From contig CAZCZB010000003.1 in the NCBI GenBank assembly GCA_964502995.1, positions 55,133 through 119,132 of the forward strand: a stretch of 64,000 bases of DNA, in the 5' to 3' direction. This document shows positions 51,131-60,391 of the stretch, one piece after another. The notes below the pieces were generated by a model, which was not told the origin of the DNA, made no database searches, and was given only the letters and a program-made list of their open reading frames with translations. Every line of letters begins with the position of its first letter. Positions within the stretch are counted from its first letter, which is position 1. A program made the translations under genes and the position numbers. The DNA comes from Bin87 sp964502995. GTDB taxonomy: Bacteria > Chloroflexota > Dehalococcoidia > Lucifugimonadales > UBA3495.

Positions 51131-52495
51131 TCAGCCTCCGACGGGCAGAGCGATGTTGGCGTCGGGCACGGCGTTTTGGAACCGCACGTCCAGGTATTCG
51201 CGCAACGGTTCCAGGGCCACCGTATCTATGATCTCGCTGGCGAAAGCGTGGATGAGGATGCGGCTCACCGTCGGCAAGTCCAGGCCCCGACTCCGCATGT
51301 AGAACACCGTGTCCTCGTCGATGTGGCCGGCGGTGGCGCCATGACCGCATTTGACGTCATCCGCGTAAATCAGCAGGCTGGGCTTGCTGTCCACCTCGGC
51401 CTCCTGGGAAAGCAGGAGGTTTTTGTCAGTCTGCTGCGCGTCGGTCTTCTGGGCGTCCTTGCGCACGGTGACGTTGCCGCCGAAAACGGCGCGGGACCGG
51501 CCGTCCAGAATGCCCTTGTAGAACATGCGGCTGGTGCCGTAGGGTTCGGCATGGTCGATGTTGATGTAGTTGTCGATGTGTTGCGCGTCCTTGGTCAGAT
51601 ACAGGCCGTTGAGCGTACACTCGGCGCCGGTTCCGGCCAGTTTTACGGCAAAGTCGTTGCGACCCAGCAAAGCGCCGTCGGAGATGGCGGTCGACGAGAA
51701 TCGTGAATCCTTCTCCTGAACGACACGGCTGATGCCCACGTGGTAGGCGTCTCTCCCGTCGAACAACAGCCGATAGTGTTCGACGGACGCGCCTTCCGCC
51801 ACGTGCCCCTCGGCAACCGCAGCCGTCAGGTAACGTGTGCTATCGGGCCCGACGAAGGATTCGATGATCGTAACCTTCGAGTTCGGTTCGGCGTTGATCA
51901 GGGTGCGTGGGTAGGTGGCCCGCGGCTGGTTCCTTTCGGTGGTCAGATGCACGACGTTGACCACGCCGGCGTCGACGCCAGCCGGAACCGAGATGGCCAC
52001 GCCATCGCGGACGAAAGACGTATTCAGGGCTGCGAAACCGTCGTCTTCGGGCGTGGCGAGCGTCCCCAGCAACGAGTCGCCCAGCCTGGGTTGGGTCCGG
52101 ATCGCATCGGACAGCGGAGACACAACCGCGCCGGTACCGCCATTGGCCGTTTCTGACGATGACAATCCGGCGGCGAACACTCCGTCCACCAAGACCATCG
52201 TATGCCAATCTGCGTGCCAGGGCGCAAGCGTCTGCAAACCCTGTAGCGTTACGCCCGACGAATCGACCGGCAGGTTTTCCGCGAACCCGAAAGCTTCCCT
52301 GGCAATCGTGCCGGCGTTGGTGTATTTCCAGGGTTCGTTGCCGCGGCGCGCCGTGGGCAGACCGGATTTGAGAAATGCTTCCCAACCATGTTCACGAGAT
52401 TTGCGCAGGGCGGGCGGCACATCGTTCGCCTGCGCCGCATACGCGGACGCGTAGTGCGGATAGGTATCGGCAGCGTTGGTGGTCGTCGTCGTCAT
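51131..52495 (-). CDS. sufD: Fe-S cluster assembly protein SufD
   Basis: Beta-helix partner of SufB (454 aa) in the SufBCD scaffold. The C-terminal half is diagnostic: LYLTKDAQHIDNYINIDHAE, DGRSRAVFGGNVTVRKDAQK, NLLLSQEAEVDSKPSLLIYA, DDVKCGHGATAGHIDE and ARD-like LIHAFASEI. Spacer of 2 bases to sufS. The N-terminus starts with a Thr run (MTTTTTNAAD). Confidence 0.95.
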   Translation of the reverse strand: MTTTTTNAADTYPHYASAYAAQANDVPPALRKSREHGWEAFLKSGLPTARRGNEPWKYTNAGTIAREAFGFAENLPVDSSGVTLQGLQTLAPWHADWHTMVLVDGVFAAGLSSSETANGGTGAVVSPLSDAIRTQPRLGDSLLGTLATPEDDGFAALNTSFVRDGVAISVPAGVDAGVVNVVHLTTERNQPRATYPRTLINAEPNSKVTIIESFVGPDSTRYLTAAVAEGHVAEGASVEHYRLLFDGRDAYHVGISRVVQEKDSRFSSTAISDGALLGRNDFAVKLAGTGAECTLNGLYLTKDAQHIDNYINIDHAEPYGTSRMFYKGILDGRSRAVFGGNVTVRKDAQKTDAQQTDKNLLLSQEAEVDSKPSLLIYADDVKCGHGATAGHIDEDTVFYMRSRGLDLPTVSRILIHAFASEIIDTVALEPLREYLDVRFQNAVPDANIALPVGG

Positions 52496-52673
52496 TGGTG
52501 ATGCTCAGTCAGTTCCTTCAGCAGGTGAGAGTGTTGGTATGCGCTGGCGTTGGAATGATGTAGGTAAGGCTGGCGGTGCGTTACTTGCGGCACGCGTTTT
52601 CTCACCAGGCGTGCGGTCGGTCGCAACGCGTGTCGCCAATCGTGGGGGATTGGCCCACGTGAGGGTAGTGGCG

Positions 52674-53450
52674 CTATGCGTCGGCTGCGGCCTGTTCGCG
52701 AATCCAGTCGTAGCCCTGGGCTTCAAGCTGTTCCGCGAGTTCGGCCCCGCCGCTGCGCACGATCCGCCCGTCCACCAGGACGTGTACCTGATCCGGGGTG
52801 ATGTAATTCAGGATGCGCTGGTAGTGGGTTACGACCACTGCCGCGTTGTCCGGCCGGCGCAGACGGTTGACTCCATCGGCGACGATTCGCAGGGCGTCGA
52901 TGTCCAGCCCGGAGTCGGTTTCGTCGAGCAGCGAAAGGGTGGGTTCGAGCAGCGCCATCTGCAGGACTTCGTTCCGCTTTTTCTCGCCGCCGGAGAACCC
53001 CTCGTTCACTGACCGTCGCACCAGCTCGGGGTCGATTTCGACCTCGGCCACCTTGTCGCGCAACAGGCGGTCGAATTCGCGCGCGCCCATTTCCTCTTCA
53101 CCGGCGTGGACTCGCTTGGCGTCCACGGCGGCCTTCAGGAATTGCCAGGCCCGCACGCCGGGGAGTTCCACCGGGTACTGGAACGCCAGGAACACCCCTT
53201 CGCGGGCGCGGTCCTCGGGTTCCATGTCCAGCAGGTCCATGCCTCGATAGGTGGCCTGACCGCTCGTTACCTTGTACTCCGGTCGTCCGGCCAGGGTATT
53301 TGCCAGGGTGCTTTTGCCGGACCCGTTGGGCCCCATGATTGCGTGGATTTCGCCCGGGCGCACCGTGAGGTTCACGCCGCGCAGTATGTCCTGATCGTCA
53401 ATCGACACGTGGAGGTTGTTGACTTCCAGGATTGGTGAAGTGTCGTTCAT
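52674..53450 (-). CDS. sufC: SufC ATPase
   Basis: ABC-type ATPase (258 aa) of the SufBCD complex. Walker A is GPNGSGKSTLANTLAG (about 41-56), the signature FSGGEKKRNEVLQ and Walker B LSLLDETDSGLD. The family insert ALRIVADGVNRLR follows. The SD before the ATG is weak. It is separated by 178 bases from sufD; that gap holds a hairpin GCCAATC/GATTGGC (52635-52654) and nothing else. Confidence 0.97.
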   Translation of the reverse strand: MNDTSPILEVNNLHVSIDDQDILRGVNLTVRPGEIHAIMGPNGSGKSTLANTLAGRPEYKVTSGQATYRGMDLLDMEPEDRAREGVFLAFQYPVELPGVRAWQFLKAAVDAKRVHAGEEEMGAREFDRLLRDKVAEVEIDPELVRRSVNEGFSGGEKKRNEVLQMALLEPTLSLLDETDSGLDIDALRIVADGVNRLRRPDNAAVVVTHYQRILNYITPDQVHVLVDGRIVRSGGAELAEQLEAQGYDWIREQAAADA

Positions 53451-53491
53451 CGTGGTTAAAGATTCCTCTGGGTGGTTGGTGTGAAGAAGGA

Positions 53492-54960
53492 TTACCCGAC
53501 GGTTCCTTCCAGGCTGACCTTGAGCAACTGCGAGGCTTCCATGGCGAACTCGAAGGGCAACTCCTGGAAAATCCCGCGGCAGAAGCCGTTGATGATCATG
53601 AAGTGCGCGTCCTCGACTCCGATGCCTCGCTGTTGGAGGTAGAAGAGTTGGTCGTCGGACACCTTGGACGTGGTGGCTTCGTGCTCCAACTGGGCGCTGG
53701 GGTTTTTGACCTCGATGTAGGGCACGGTGTGGGCGCCGCATTTGTCTCCCACGAGGAGCGAATCACACTGGGTGAAATTCTTTGCGCCGTGGGCTGTGGG
53801 ATTGATCTTCACCAGGCCGCGGTACGTTTGCTCGCCCTGGCCGGCGGAGATTCCCTTGGCAACGATGGTGNNNNNNNNNNGCCCACGTTGATCATCTTGG
53901 TGCCGGTGTCAGCCTGCTGCCAGTTGTTGACCAGCGCAACCGAGTAGAACTCGCCCACCGAGTTGTCGCCCTGCAAGATGACGCTGGGGTATTTCCAAGT
54001 GATGGCGGAACCGGTTTCCACCTGGGTCCAGGAGATTTTAGAGTCCGCGCCGGCGCACTTGCCCCGCTTGGTAACGAAGTTGTACACGCCGCCCTGACCG
54101 TCCTTGTCGCCGGGATACCAGTTCTGCAACGTGCTGTACTTGATCTCTGCGCCTTCCATCGCCACCAGTTCGACCACGGCGGCGTGAAGCTGGTTGTTCT
54201 TCCGCATCGGGGCCGTGCAGCCTTCGAGATAGCTCACGTAGGAGCCTTCGTCGGCTACGATCAGCGTGCGCTCGAACTGCCCGCTGTCGGCCTGGTTAAT
54301 GCGGAAATAGGTCATCAACTCGATGGGACAGCGCACTCCCGGAGGGATGTACGCGAACGAACCGTCGGAGAACACCGCCGAGTTCAGGGTGGCATAGAAG
54401 TTGTCGGCGTAGGGCACCACGGAACCCAGGTACTTCTGCACCAGGTCGGGGTGATTCTGGATGGCGTCGCTCATTGAGCAAAAGATCACGCCGGCCTTTT
54501 CCAGTTGTTCCTGGTAGGTGGTGGCCACGGACACGCTGTCCAGAACGGCGTCAACGGCGACTCCGGCCAGCCGGGCCTGTTCCTCCAGGGGAATGCCCAA
54601 CTTGCTGAAAGCTTCCAGCACTTCGGGATCCACTTCATCAAGGCTTTTGGGACCGTCGTCCGCGGACTTCGGCGCAGCGTAGTAGTGGATGTCCTGGAAG
54701 TCGATGGCAGGATAGTTCACGTTGGCCCAGGTGGGCTCGGTGTAGTTCTGGCGCGACCAGAAGCTGAACGCCTTCAGGCGCCACTCCAGCATCCACTCCG
54801 GCTCGTTTTTCTTGGCCGAAATGAGGCGTACCACGTCTTCGTTGAGGCCCTTGGGAAACGCTTCCTCCTCAATGTCGATGGTGAATCCCCACTTGTAATC
54901 CGAGTTCAGTTCTTCGGAAGTGGTGTCCCGAGAGATTACACGCTGTGCCTGGGTAGTCAT
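53492..54960 (-). CDS. sufB: Fe-S cluster assembly protein SufB (interrupted by an assembly gap)
   Basis: Main scaffold subunit. The first 360 codons run to WQQADTGTKMINVG, where 10 N begin. After the gap the frame continues as TIVAKGISAGQGEQTYRGL to a normal SufB ending (GFCRGIFQELPFEFAMEASQ). The two parts are out of frame by one base as assembled. Family members have a KNTxS-like stretch here, so the true gap is probably about 14 bases. The gene is almost certainly intact. The ATG at 54960 is preceded by GGAGGA, and the leader carries the suf promoter and operator. Confidence 0.93.
53871..53880. other. Assembly gap (10 N) inside sufB
   Basis: Ten unresolved bases, an estimated rather than measured length. 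It breaks the sufB frame and creates a false truncation; see sufB. Confidence 0.99.
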
Positions 54961-55022
54961 CGGGCGCAAGTCCTCCTCAACGGCCGGTTTTGCGGCGCCG
55001 CCGGTGATGGTGTCAAATAATT

Positions 55023-55040
55023 CCCGACCAAAGTGGTCAA
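55023..55040 (-). promoter_or_regulatory. IscR/Rrf2-like operator upstream of the suf operon
   Basis: On the minus strand TTGACCACTTTGGTCGGG has the dyad GACCA-CTT-TGGTC. It resembles the IscR type-1 pattern (yyGACTnnnnnAGTCrr). It begins at about the transcription start predicted from the -10 at 55046, so a bound regulator would block initiation. No Rrf2 gene is in the window; a Fur-family gene is at 59558. Confidence 0.48.
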
Positions 55041-55045
55041 CAATC

Positions 55046-55074
55046 ATCGTAGACCAGCAGTCCCATCCTGTCAA
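55046..55074 (-). promoter_or_regulatory. Promoter of the suf operon
   Basis: Minus strand TTGACA (55069-55074), a 17-base spacer and TACGAT (55046-55051). It gives an mRNA leader of about 80 bases to the sufB ATG. Confidence 0.7.
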
Positions 55075-55106
55075 CGGGAAATCGGGCAGCCGTGACCGTC
55101 GGCAAT

Positions 55107-55697
55107 CTACCCCTCGCGCTTGTGCCACGGCATCCAGTTGATGGTCAAGTTGGATTCTCCGCCGAGCATTGCGATGGCCTCGGGGCGCCCAACGCTCGCC
55201 TCGCCTTTGCCGAGGCGCTCGCTGGAGCGGAACTCATGCTCCTTTCTGCCATCGCCGCCGGGCGTCAAATACACGGCCTCCCGGAATCCGCCGGCAACGA
55301 CGCAATCCACCAGCCTGCGCAAATGGTCAAAGTTTTCGTCGGGCATCTCGTCGCAGGCGTCGCAGCCGCAATCGGGAAACCACTCGACGTGCCAGCGTCC
55401 AAACCGTACCGTCAGTCCCGGAAAGGTGGTGAACGCGATGATGATGGGTGCGCGGTTATCTCCACCTGGCGTCAGTTTCACCAACGGGCACGCCAATGTC
55501 GAACGCTCTAACTCTGCATCCCGACCATCCCATTCGGCAATCTCTACCTCAAACTCCGCGTCCAGCCGCGCCAGCAATTCCAGCGTCCAGTCGTGCAACG
55601 GCTGGAAACGCTCCGGTTCGGTGACGCGGGAATAGGCTTCGTGAGGCGGCCCGCCGGCGCTCCAATCCCAGTTGAATCTACCCATAAGACGCCCCAT
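55107..55697 (-). CDS. DUF6226 family protein
   Basis: A 196-aa protein of unknown function. PHEAYSRVTEPERFQPLHDW near the N-terminus and the cluster HVEWFPDCGCDACDEMPDEN (Cys-rich, about 125-144) match DUF6226. Start by ATG at 55697 or 55685; a longer frame to 55742 is possible. The C-terminus overlaps nothing; the suf promoter lies downstream. The cysteines may bind metal. Confidence 0.7.
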   Translation of the reverse strand: MGRLMGRFNWDWSAGGPPHEAYSRVTEPERFQPLHDWTLELLARLDAEFEVEIAEWDGRDAELERSTLACPLVKLTPGGDNRAPIIIAFTTFPGLTVRFGRWHVEWFPDCGCDACDEMPDENFDHLRRLVDCVVAGGFREAVYLTPGGDGRKEHEFRSSERLGKGEASVGRPEAIAMLGGESNLTINWMPWHKREG

Positions 55698-55722
55698 GCG
55701 AATCAGCGCATTGCGATCAGAA

Positions 55723-55731
55723 TGATATAAT
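55723..55731 (+). promoter_or_regulatory. Extended -10 promoter for tatD
   Basis: TGATATAAT: TATAAT (55726-55731) with TG extension, 52 bases before the ATG. A normally spaced -35 is not obvious. Confidence 0.5.
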
Positions 55732-55782
55732 CGGGGCCGCACATCCTGATTGCAAGGTCACAGCATTTCCGGAGTCCGCTCC

Positions 55783-56619
55783 ATGCCCGCATCTCCCATA
55801 TTCTGCGACGCCCATACCCACCTGGACCAATACGAACAGTACGACCCGGCCGAATTGCCGGGGATCCTGCAGCGGTCCAACGAGGCAGGCGTCGGGTACA
55901 TTGTTCTGGCCGGCACCACGCTGGAGAGTACCGAACGGTGCATCGCCCTCGCCGATGAGCATCCGATGTTCTACGCCGGCGTCGGAATCCATCCGATGCA
56001 GGCGGAACGTCCCGTGGACGATGCGCTGTACGCCCGGCTCGAATCGCTGGCCAGGGACAACCCAAGGGTGGTCTGCATATCGGAAGTTGGTCTGGATTAT
56101 CTGCCCGACTCGCCCGACCATGAGATCCAGGACCAGGTGTTTCGGCAGCACATTCACCTGGCGAAAAGCCTGGGCCTCCCCGTGATCTTTCACTCCCGCG
56201 AGTCGCATCCCGAGGTGTTCAAGGTGCTGCGGGAAGAGAACGCCGGCCAGGTGGGCGGCGCGATGCACTACTTCCAGGGCGATGCGGAAACCGCCAGGGC
56301 CGCGATGGATTGCGGCTTCTACATTTCGCTGGCGCGGCCGCTGACCCGGCTGCCTGAATTGCGAGAGGTTGCCCGGGACATTCCCCTGGAACACATCGTC
56401 CTTGAAACCGATGCTTATCCGCAGCCCTTCAAGAAATATCGCCACAATTGGACCGAGCCCAGACATCTGGCCGAGGTTGCTCAATGTCTCGCTACCGTGA
56501 AGGGCATCTCGGTTGAAGAGGTTGCGGAAGTTACGACGGCCAACCTCAGCAACCTGCTGCGGATCGCGACCCCCGATTCGCCCGGCGAACTCAACGATCC
56601 GATCAGCAAGGGCGAATAA
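55783..56619 (+). CDS. tatD: TatD family metal-dependent hydrolase (DNase)
   Basis: A 278-aa TIM-barrel nuclease/hydrolase. Metal ligands lie in CDAHTHLDQYEQ (HxH), the Glu of SEVGLDYL, VIFHSRESHPE and the Asp of ETDAYPQPF. TatD-type proteins are 3'-5' DNases and D-aminoacyl-tRNA-related hydrolases. GGAG before the ATG at 55783 decides the start. Confidence 0.92.
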   Translation: MPASPIFCDAHTHLDQYEQYDPAELPGILQRSNEAGVGYIVLAGTTLESTERCIALADEHPMFYAGVGIHPMQAERPVDDALYARLESLARDNPRVVCISEVGLDYLPDSPDHEIQDQVFRQHIHLAKSLGLPVIFHSRESHPEVFKVLREENAGQVGGAMHYFQGDAETARAAMDCGFYISLARPLTRLPELREVARDIPLEHIVLETDAYPQPFKKYRHNWTEPRHLAEVAQCLATVKGISVEEVAEVTTANLSNLLRIATPDSPGELNDPISKGE

Positions 56620-56673
56620 TTGCCCGCCGCGACACCGTGTCGATCACGCCGTTCGGATAACAAGGAGCGCCCA

Positions 56674-57144
56674 ATGACCACTGAGCAGGAACATCAGCAC
56701 CCGGACGCGCCGCCTCAAATCGTTCCCCGGAGCCTCAACGATTATCTGGAAGTGATGACCAAAGCCGTCTTCCAGAGCGGGATGTCATGGAAGGTTGTCA
56801 ACAGCAAATGGCCCGGTTTTCAGGCCGGGTTCCAGGGTTTTGACGTTGCCAAAGTGGCCACGATGGATGAATCCGCCATCGATACGCTGGCCGCCGACAC
56901 CCGTATCATTCGGAATCGGCGCAAGATTGTGGCGACGGTCCACAATGCGCAGCGTCTCATCGAACTGGACGAAGAATACGATGGCATACGAAATTACTTC
57001 CGGGCCCATGGCGACTTCTACGACGTGCTGAAAGACGTCCGCAAGCAGTTCAAGTATATGGGGGACACAGGTACATACTACTGGCTCTATGTGTTGGGGG
57101 AAGATGTGCCCGACTACGGAGAGTTTTGCAACCGGGGGAAGTAA
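56674..57144 (+). CDS. DNA-3-methyladenine glycosylase I-like protein (Tag family, reduced)
   Basis: A 156-aa protein with the Tag core: FQSGMSWKVVNSKWPGFQ, FDVAKVATMD and RIIRNRRKIVATVHNAQ. The N-terminal zinc-snap Cys and His of E. coli Tag are absent, and the residue matching its catalytic Glu (LEAFQ) is Ala here (KAVFQ). So it is either a divergent glycosylase or a non-catalytic relative. AAGGAG ribosome-binding site. It follows tatD. Confidence 0.75.
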   Translation: MTTEQEHQHPDAPPQIVPRSLNDYLEVMTKAVFQSGMSWKVVNSKWPGFQAGFQGFDVAKVATMDESAIDTLAADTRIIRNRRKIVATVHNAQRLIELDEEYDGIRNYFRAHGDFYDVLKDVRKQFKYMGDTGTYYWLYVLGEDVPDYGEFCNRGK

Positions 57145-57256
57145 CCTGTGGTAACATCCCCGACTGGAAAACCGCGGTGCATCGTTTTCGCGGTCACCGA
57201 CGGGACGTATCAACAACACGACAAGCGCCGATGAACCCTCCCGGGAGGTACGCATC

Positions 57257-57847
57257 ATGACAACTCCGGCCACTTGCCAACTGGCGTTGAAGGAATGGGC
57301 CATCACGGTCAAAGCGCTGGCCGACGGGGACCAGATACTGATGGTCCGCAAGGGTGGGATTCATGAGGAGAGCAAGGATTTCAGGGTGATCCATCCCGAA
57401 TTCCTGCTGTATCCCACGTATCTGCACCAAAGGGAGGACCTGCTCAAGGACTCGCATCAGCCGACGCTGCGGCGTCTCCTGATGGATGACCCCAGCGATA
57501 CGGACGCGGTGACGTTCACGCACTGGGCCAGGGTTCACGAACTGCTGGAAATTGACCGGCTGGACAAGGTTGCGAGCCTCGCGCCCCACCACATCTGGAC
57601 CGATACCTACGCAGAGTCCCGCCTCCACTGGAAGCCGATGGTTCCGCTGACGGTGATGCTGCTGCGGGTGTACCGCATGGAGGAACCAACCACGGTGCGG
57701 TTTATTCCCGAATACGGCGGGTGCAAATCGTGGGTAGATATCATCCCCACCGTCCGACTGGGTTCCGCCACCCCCGTGCTTGACGACGCACGATTCTCGG
57801 AATCGGTGGATGCGATTCACGACAGCCTGGGTCTGGTAGCCGCCTGA
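57257..57847 (+). CDS. DUF1802 family protein
   Basis: A 196-aa protein. ALKEWAITVKALADGDQILM (about 10-29), VRKGGIHEES and EFLLYPTYLHQRED are characteristic of DUF1802. The C-terminal region carries RLHWKPMVPLTVMLLRVYRM. Function unknown. GGAGG ribosome-binding site. Confidence 0.82.
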   Translation: MTTPATCQLALKEWAITVKALADGDQILMVRKGGIHEESKDFRVIHPEFLLYPTYLHQREDLLKDSHQPTLRRLLMDDPSDTDAVTFTHWARVHELLEIDRLDKVASLAPHHIWTDTYAESRLHWKPMVPLTVMLLRVYRMEEPTTVRFIPEYGGCKSWVDIIPTVRLGSATPVLDDARFSESVDAIHDSLGLVAA

Positions 57848-57875
57848 TTTTCCTTACCTGCGATTCCTGCGTCCC

Positions 57876-58184
57876 TTGGCCGGTTCCCTCGATATAGCGG
57901 CTGTGCTGGCGGTTTCAGAACCGCCGCTTTACGATTTTCTTTTCGACCTCGTGGTTGACCCGGAATGTGGAACGGAATCAATCATCTGCAACGCATGGAA
58001 CGGTGATGAGCCCTGTCTGTTCCGACGGGACGAATTGGACAGCCTCGCGCTCAAGTGGGCAAGCGAAGAGAACCTGCCCTGGCCCGAGCGCGTGGCCCTG
58101 TTGCTGAATCTGGACAAATTCCCCTGGCGCGACGACCAGATCATCTTTTACTGGGCGGATTGCGCCGGAGACCCGGACGGGTAG
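57876..58184 (+). CDS. Small hypothetical protein
   Basis: A 102-aa possible protein starting at TTG. Amphipathic, acidic (many Asp/Glu), with Trp and Cys; codon third positions look coding-like. It is not in a family I know. No clear ribosome-binding site. It could be a spurious open frame in a 500-base gap. Confidence 0.4.
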   Translation: MAGSLDIAAVLAVSEPPLYDFLFDLVVDPECGTESIICNAWNGDEPCLFRRDELDSLALKWASEENLPWPERVALLLNLDKFPWRDDQIIFYWADCAGDPDG

Positions 58185-58348
58185 CGCCACCGGAGCAGGG
58201 CCTGCGTCCTGCGGGCCTGGCGGGGCCTGTCCGCGCCAAATCGGGGAAACGGTTGCTGCCAACCCGGTGGTTGCGGATAATGTACTGTGAGCGACCGCTG
58301 CAAGGCGGCGACTGAGCGATCGATCACAACCCCTGAGGAAATTGCACG

Positions 58349-59356
58349 ATGAAATACCGCAAGCTGCCCAACACCGACCTTCTGCTGTCCGAAGTTGGAT
58401 TTGGAGTCTGGACCGTGGCCACCAACTGGTGGGGACGAATCCCTGAGGAAACTCGCCGCCAACTGCTGGAAGAAGCGCTGGAGCTTGGGATCAACTTCTT
58501 CGATACGGCAGACACGTATGGAGACGGGTACGGTGAAGAAATCCTCGCCAAGTTCATGGGGCATCGCCGGCACGATATGATCATCGCCACCAAATTCGGG
58601 TATGACATCTACGACCAGACCACGCCACGGGTCGGCCACCAGGAACGCCCGCAGAAGTTCGAGCCGGATTTCATTCGATTCGCATGCGAACAGTCGTTGC
58701 GTCGCCTGAATACGGATTACATCGACCTGTATCAGTTGCACAACCCACGCATTGCCGCCATTGAGGACGACGACGTTTTTGAAACGCTGGAGGACCTGAA
58801 GCACGAGGGCAAGATCCGATACTACGGGTCGGCCCTGGGTCCGGATATCGGCTGGTTTGAGGAGGGGCAGGCCAGCATGGAGGAACGCGACGTCAGCAGC
58901 GTCCAGATTATTTACAGCATCCTTGAGCAGGACCCGGCCAAGGACTTTTTCCCGATTGCCGCCAAGGAGGAAATCGGCCTGCTCTCGCGCGTGCCTCACG
59001 CCTCCGAAGCCCTCACCGGGCGCTACGATGAACCACCCGAATTCGACGAAAACGACCATCGCTCGTACCGGAGGCACCAGTGGCTCAGCGAAGCGCTGGC
59101 CAAGGTGGATCAGGTCAAATTCCTGGCCGGTGAGGAGGTCGGGCGATCCATGAGCCAGGCTGCCATCCAGTTTGTGCTTCACCAGCCCACCATCACCAGC
59201 GTTCTGCCCAATTTCACGACACTCGACGAACTGAAAGAGTACTCCGAGGCCGTAGAGACGCCGCCGCTCACCGAGGGCGACCAGCAGATCATAGACGACC
59301 TTTGGGCCAACAACTTCTATGCGGGAGAGCCCGAGCCGGAGTTTCGGGAAGTTTAG
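58349..59356 (+). CDS. Aldo/keto reductase
   Basis: NADPH-dependent oxidoreductase (335 aa) of the YajO/Tas-like AKR group. Catalytic residues are in NFFDTADTYGDGYGEE (Asp, Tyr), ATKFGYD (Lys), LYQLHNP (His). The TIM barrel is complete. It ends with its own terminator and is separate from the next gene. Confidence 0.92.
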   Translation: MKYRKLPNTDLLLSEVGFGVWTVATNWWGRIPEETRRQLLEEALELGINFFDTADTYGDGYGEEILAKFMGHRRHDMIIATKFGYDIYDQTTPRVGHQERPQKFEPDFIRFACEQSLRRLNTDYIDLYQLHNPRIAAIEDDDVFETLEDLKHEGKIRYYGSALGPDIGWFEEGQASMEERDVSSVQIIYSILEQDPAKDFFPIAAKEEIGLLSRVPHASEALTGRYDEPPEFDENDHRSYRRHQWLSEALAKVDQVKFLAGEEVGRSMSQAAIQFVLHQPTITSVLPNFTTLDELKEYSEAVETPPLTEGDQQIIDDLWANNFYAGEPEPEFREV

Positions 59357-59379
59357 ACACTCCCAATTCTTCGATGGAC

Positions 59380-59411
59380 ACGGGCGGGTTGATCCCCGCC
59401 CGTTTATTTTT
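59380..59411 (+). terminator. Intrinsic terminator after the aldo/keto reductase
   Basis: ACGGGCGGG, loop TTGATC, CCCGCCCGT, then TTATTTTTG: nine pairs and a T-rich tail. Confidence 0.88.
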
Positions 59412-59467
59412 GCGCTGCCCCCTACGAGGGCGGGCGGGATGGTCGGCCTGGTTTGATGATGCGGCGT

Positions 59468-59497
59468 TTGCGGCGTCCGGGAGCCCGATGTTATACT
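59468..59497 (+). promoter_or_regulatory. Promoter for the Fur-family gene
   Basis: TTGCGG (59468-59473), an 18-base spacer and TATACT (59492-59497), with a TG just before the -10. It leaves a leader of about 58 bases with the SD ACGGAGG before the ATG. No clear Fur box. Confidence 0.55.
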
Positions 59498-59557
59498 CAA
59501 ACCGCCGTTCTGAGTGTGGGCTGATCAAGCCTCCCGGGACGCTTACGGAGGCCTAAA

Positions 59558-60007
59558 ATGATGCAGAATGCTGTGGTCCAGCATCTTCGCGAAGGGGGGG
59601 TGCGGGTCACACCGCAGCGCCTTGCCATCGCGGAAGCAGTGCTCAATTCGACCGATCACCCTACCGTGCAGCAGATTCACGAGAGGGTCCAGCAGCATTT
59701 CCCGTCCATGACCCTGGCCACCGTTTATTCGACCCTGGGCGTGCTCACCAAAAGCGGGCTGGTGCAGGAACTGCCATTCGCCAAGCAGTCGCGGTATGAG
59801 AGCAACGTTTTGCCGCACGTCAACCTGGTGTGCGTCGGGTGCGGCAACATCACCGACGCGGACGACAGCAGCGAGATTATCGAGCGGCTCCGGAACCAGG
59901 TGTCCGACGAAACCAGGTTCCAGGTGATGTGGCAGAGGGTGGATTTTCACGGTTGGTGTCCGGCTTGCTCGGCGGAAGGGGACACCGAGAGCGCCGAAAT
60001 CGCCTGA
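59558..60007 (+). CDS. Fur family transcriptional regulator (PerR/Zur-like)
   Basis: A 149-aa metalloregulator. The winged helix has RVTPQRLAIAEAVLNSTDHP and TVYSTLGVLTKSGLVQEL. The dimer/metal domain has HVNLVCVGCGNITD (CxxC) and a C-terminal CPAC zinc site. A Glu/His metal set near residues 84-87 is present, as in PerR. A second ATG one codon on is possible. Its TGA overlaps the VOC start (TGATG). Confidence 0.9.
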   Translation: MMQNAVVQHLREGGVRVTPQRLAIAEAVLNSTDHPTVQQIHERVQQHFPSMTLATVYSTLGVLTKSGLVQELPFAKQSRYESNVLPHVNLVCVGCGNITDADDSSEIIERLRNQVSDETRFQVMWQRVDFHGWCPACSAEGDTESAEIA

Positions 60008-60372
60008 TGGTAACCGGTGTGGTGGGCATTACGCTCTGGACCGACAATCTGGAGCGGATGATGGGGTTCTACCGCGATGTCATGCGGTTGCCCCTGCGTT
60101 CGTACCACGAGGACGAAGGCTTCGTCGCATTCCAGTTCGGGGACATGCGCTTCAACGTGGGTCGTCACAACGGGGTACACGGCAGCGCCAGCGACCCCTT
60201 CCGGATAATGCCGCATCTGGGGGTTGACGACATTCACGGCGAACACGCGCGGTTGGCGTCCGAGGGCGTCGAGTTCATCCGCGTTCCCGAGCAGGAACAC
60301 TGGGGCGGATGGGTAGCGACATTGAAAGATCCGGACGGCAACATACTGCAATTGCTGCAGTTCCCGGATTGA
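60007..60372 (+). CDS. VOC family protein
   Basis: A 121-aa glyoxalase-fold protein with GITLWTDNLERMMGFYRDVM, FVAFQFGDMRFNVGRHNG and the closing TLKDPDGNILQLLQFPD (Glu replaced by Gln). One-base overlap with the Fur-family gene (TGATG) suggests co-regulation, perhaps a metal- or peroxide-related role. Confidence 0.86.
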   Translation: MVTGVVGITLWTDNLERMMGFYRDVMRLPLRSYHEDEGFVAFQFGDMRFNVGRHNGVHGSASDPFRIMPHLGVDDIHGEHARLASEGVEFIRVPEQEHWGGWVATLKDPDGNILQLLQFPD

Positions 60373-60391
60373 ACCACCCCTGGAATTGAAG

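Noticed and set aside
50058..51302. 414-aa plus-strand open frame
   Set aside because: Antisense to sufS, which has all catalytic motifs.
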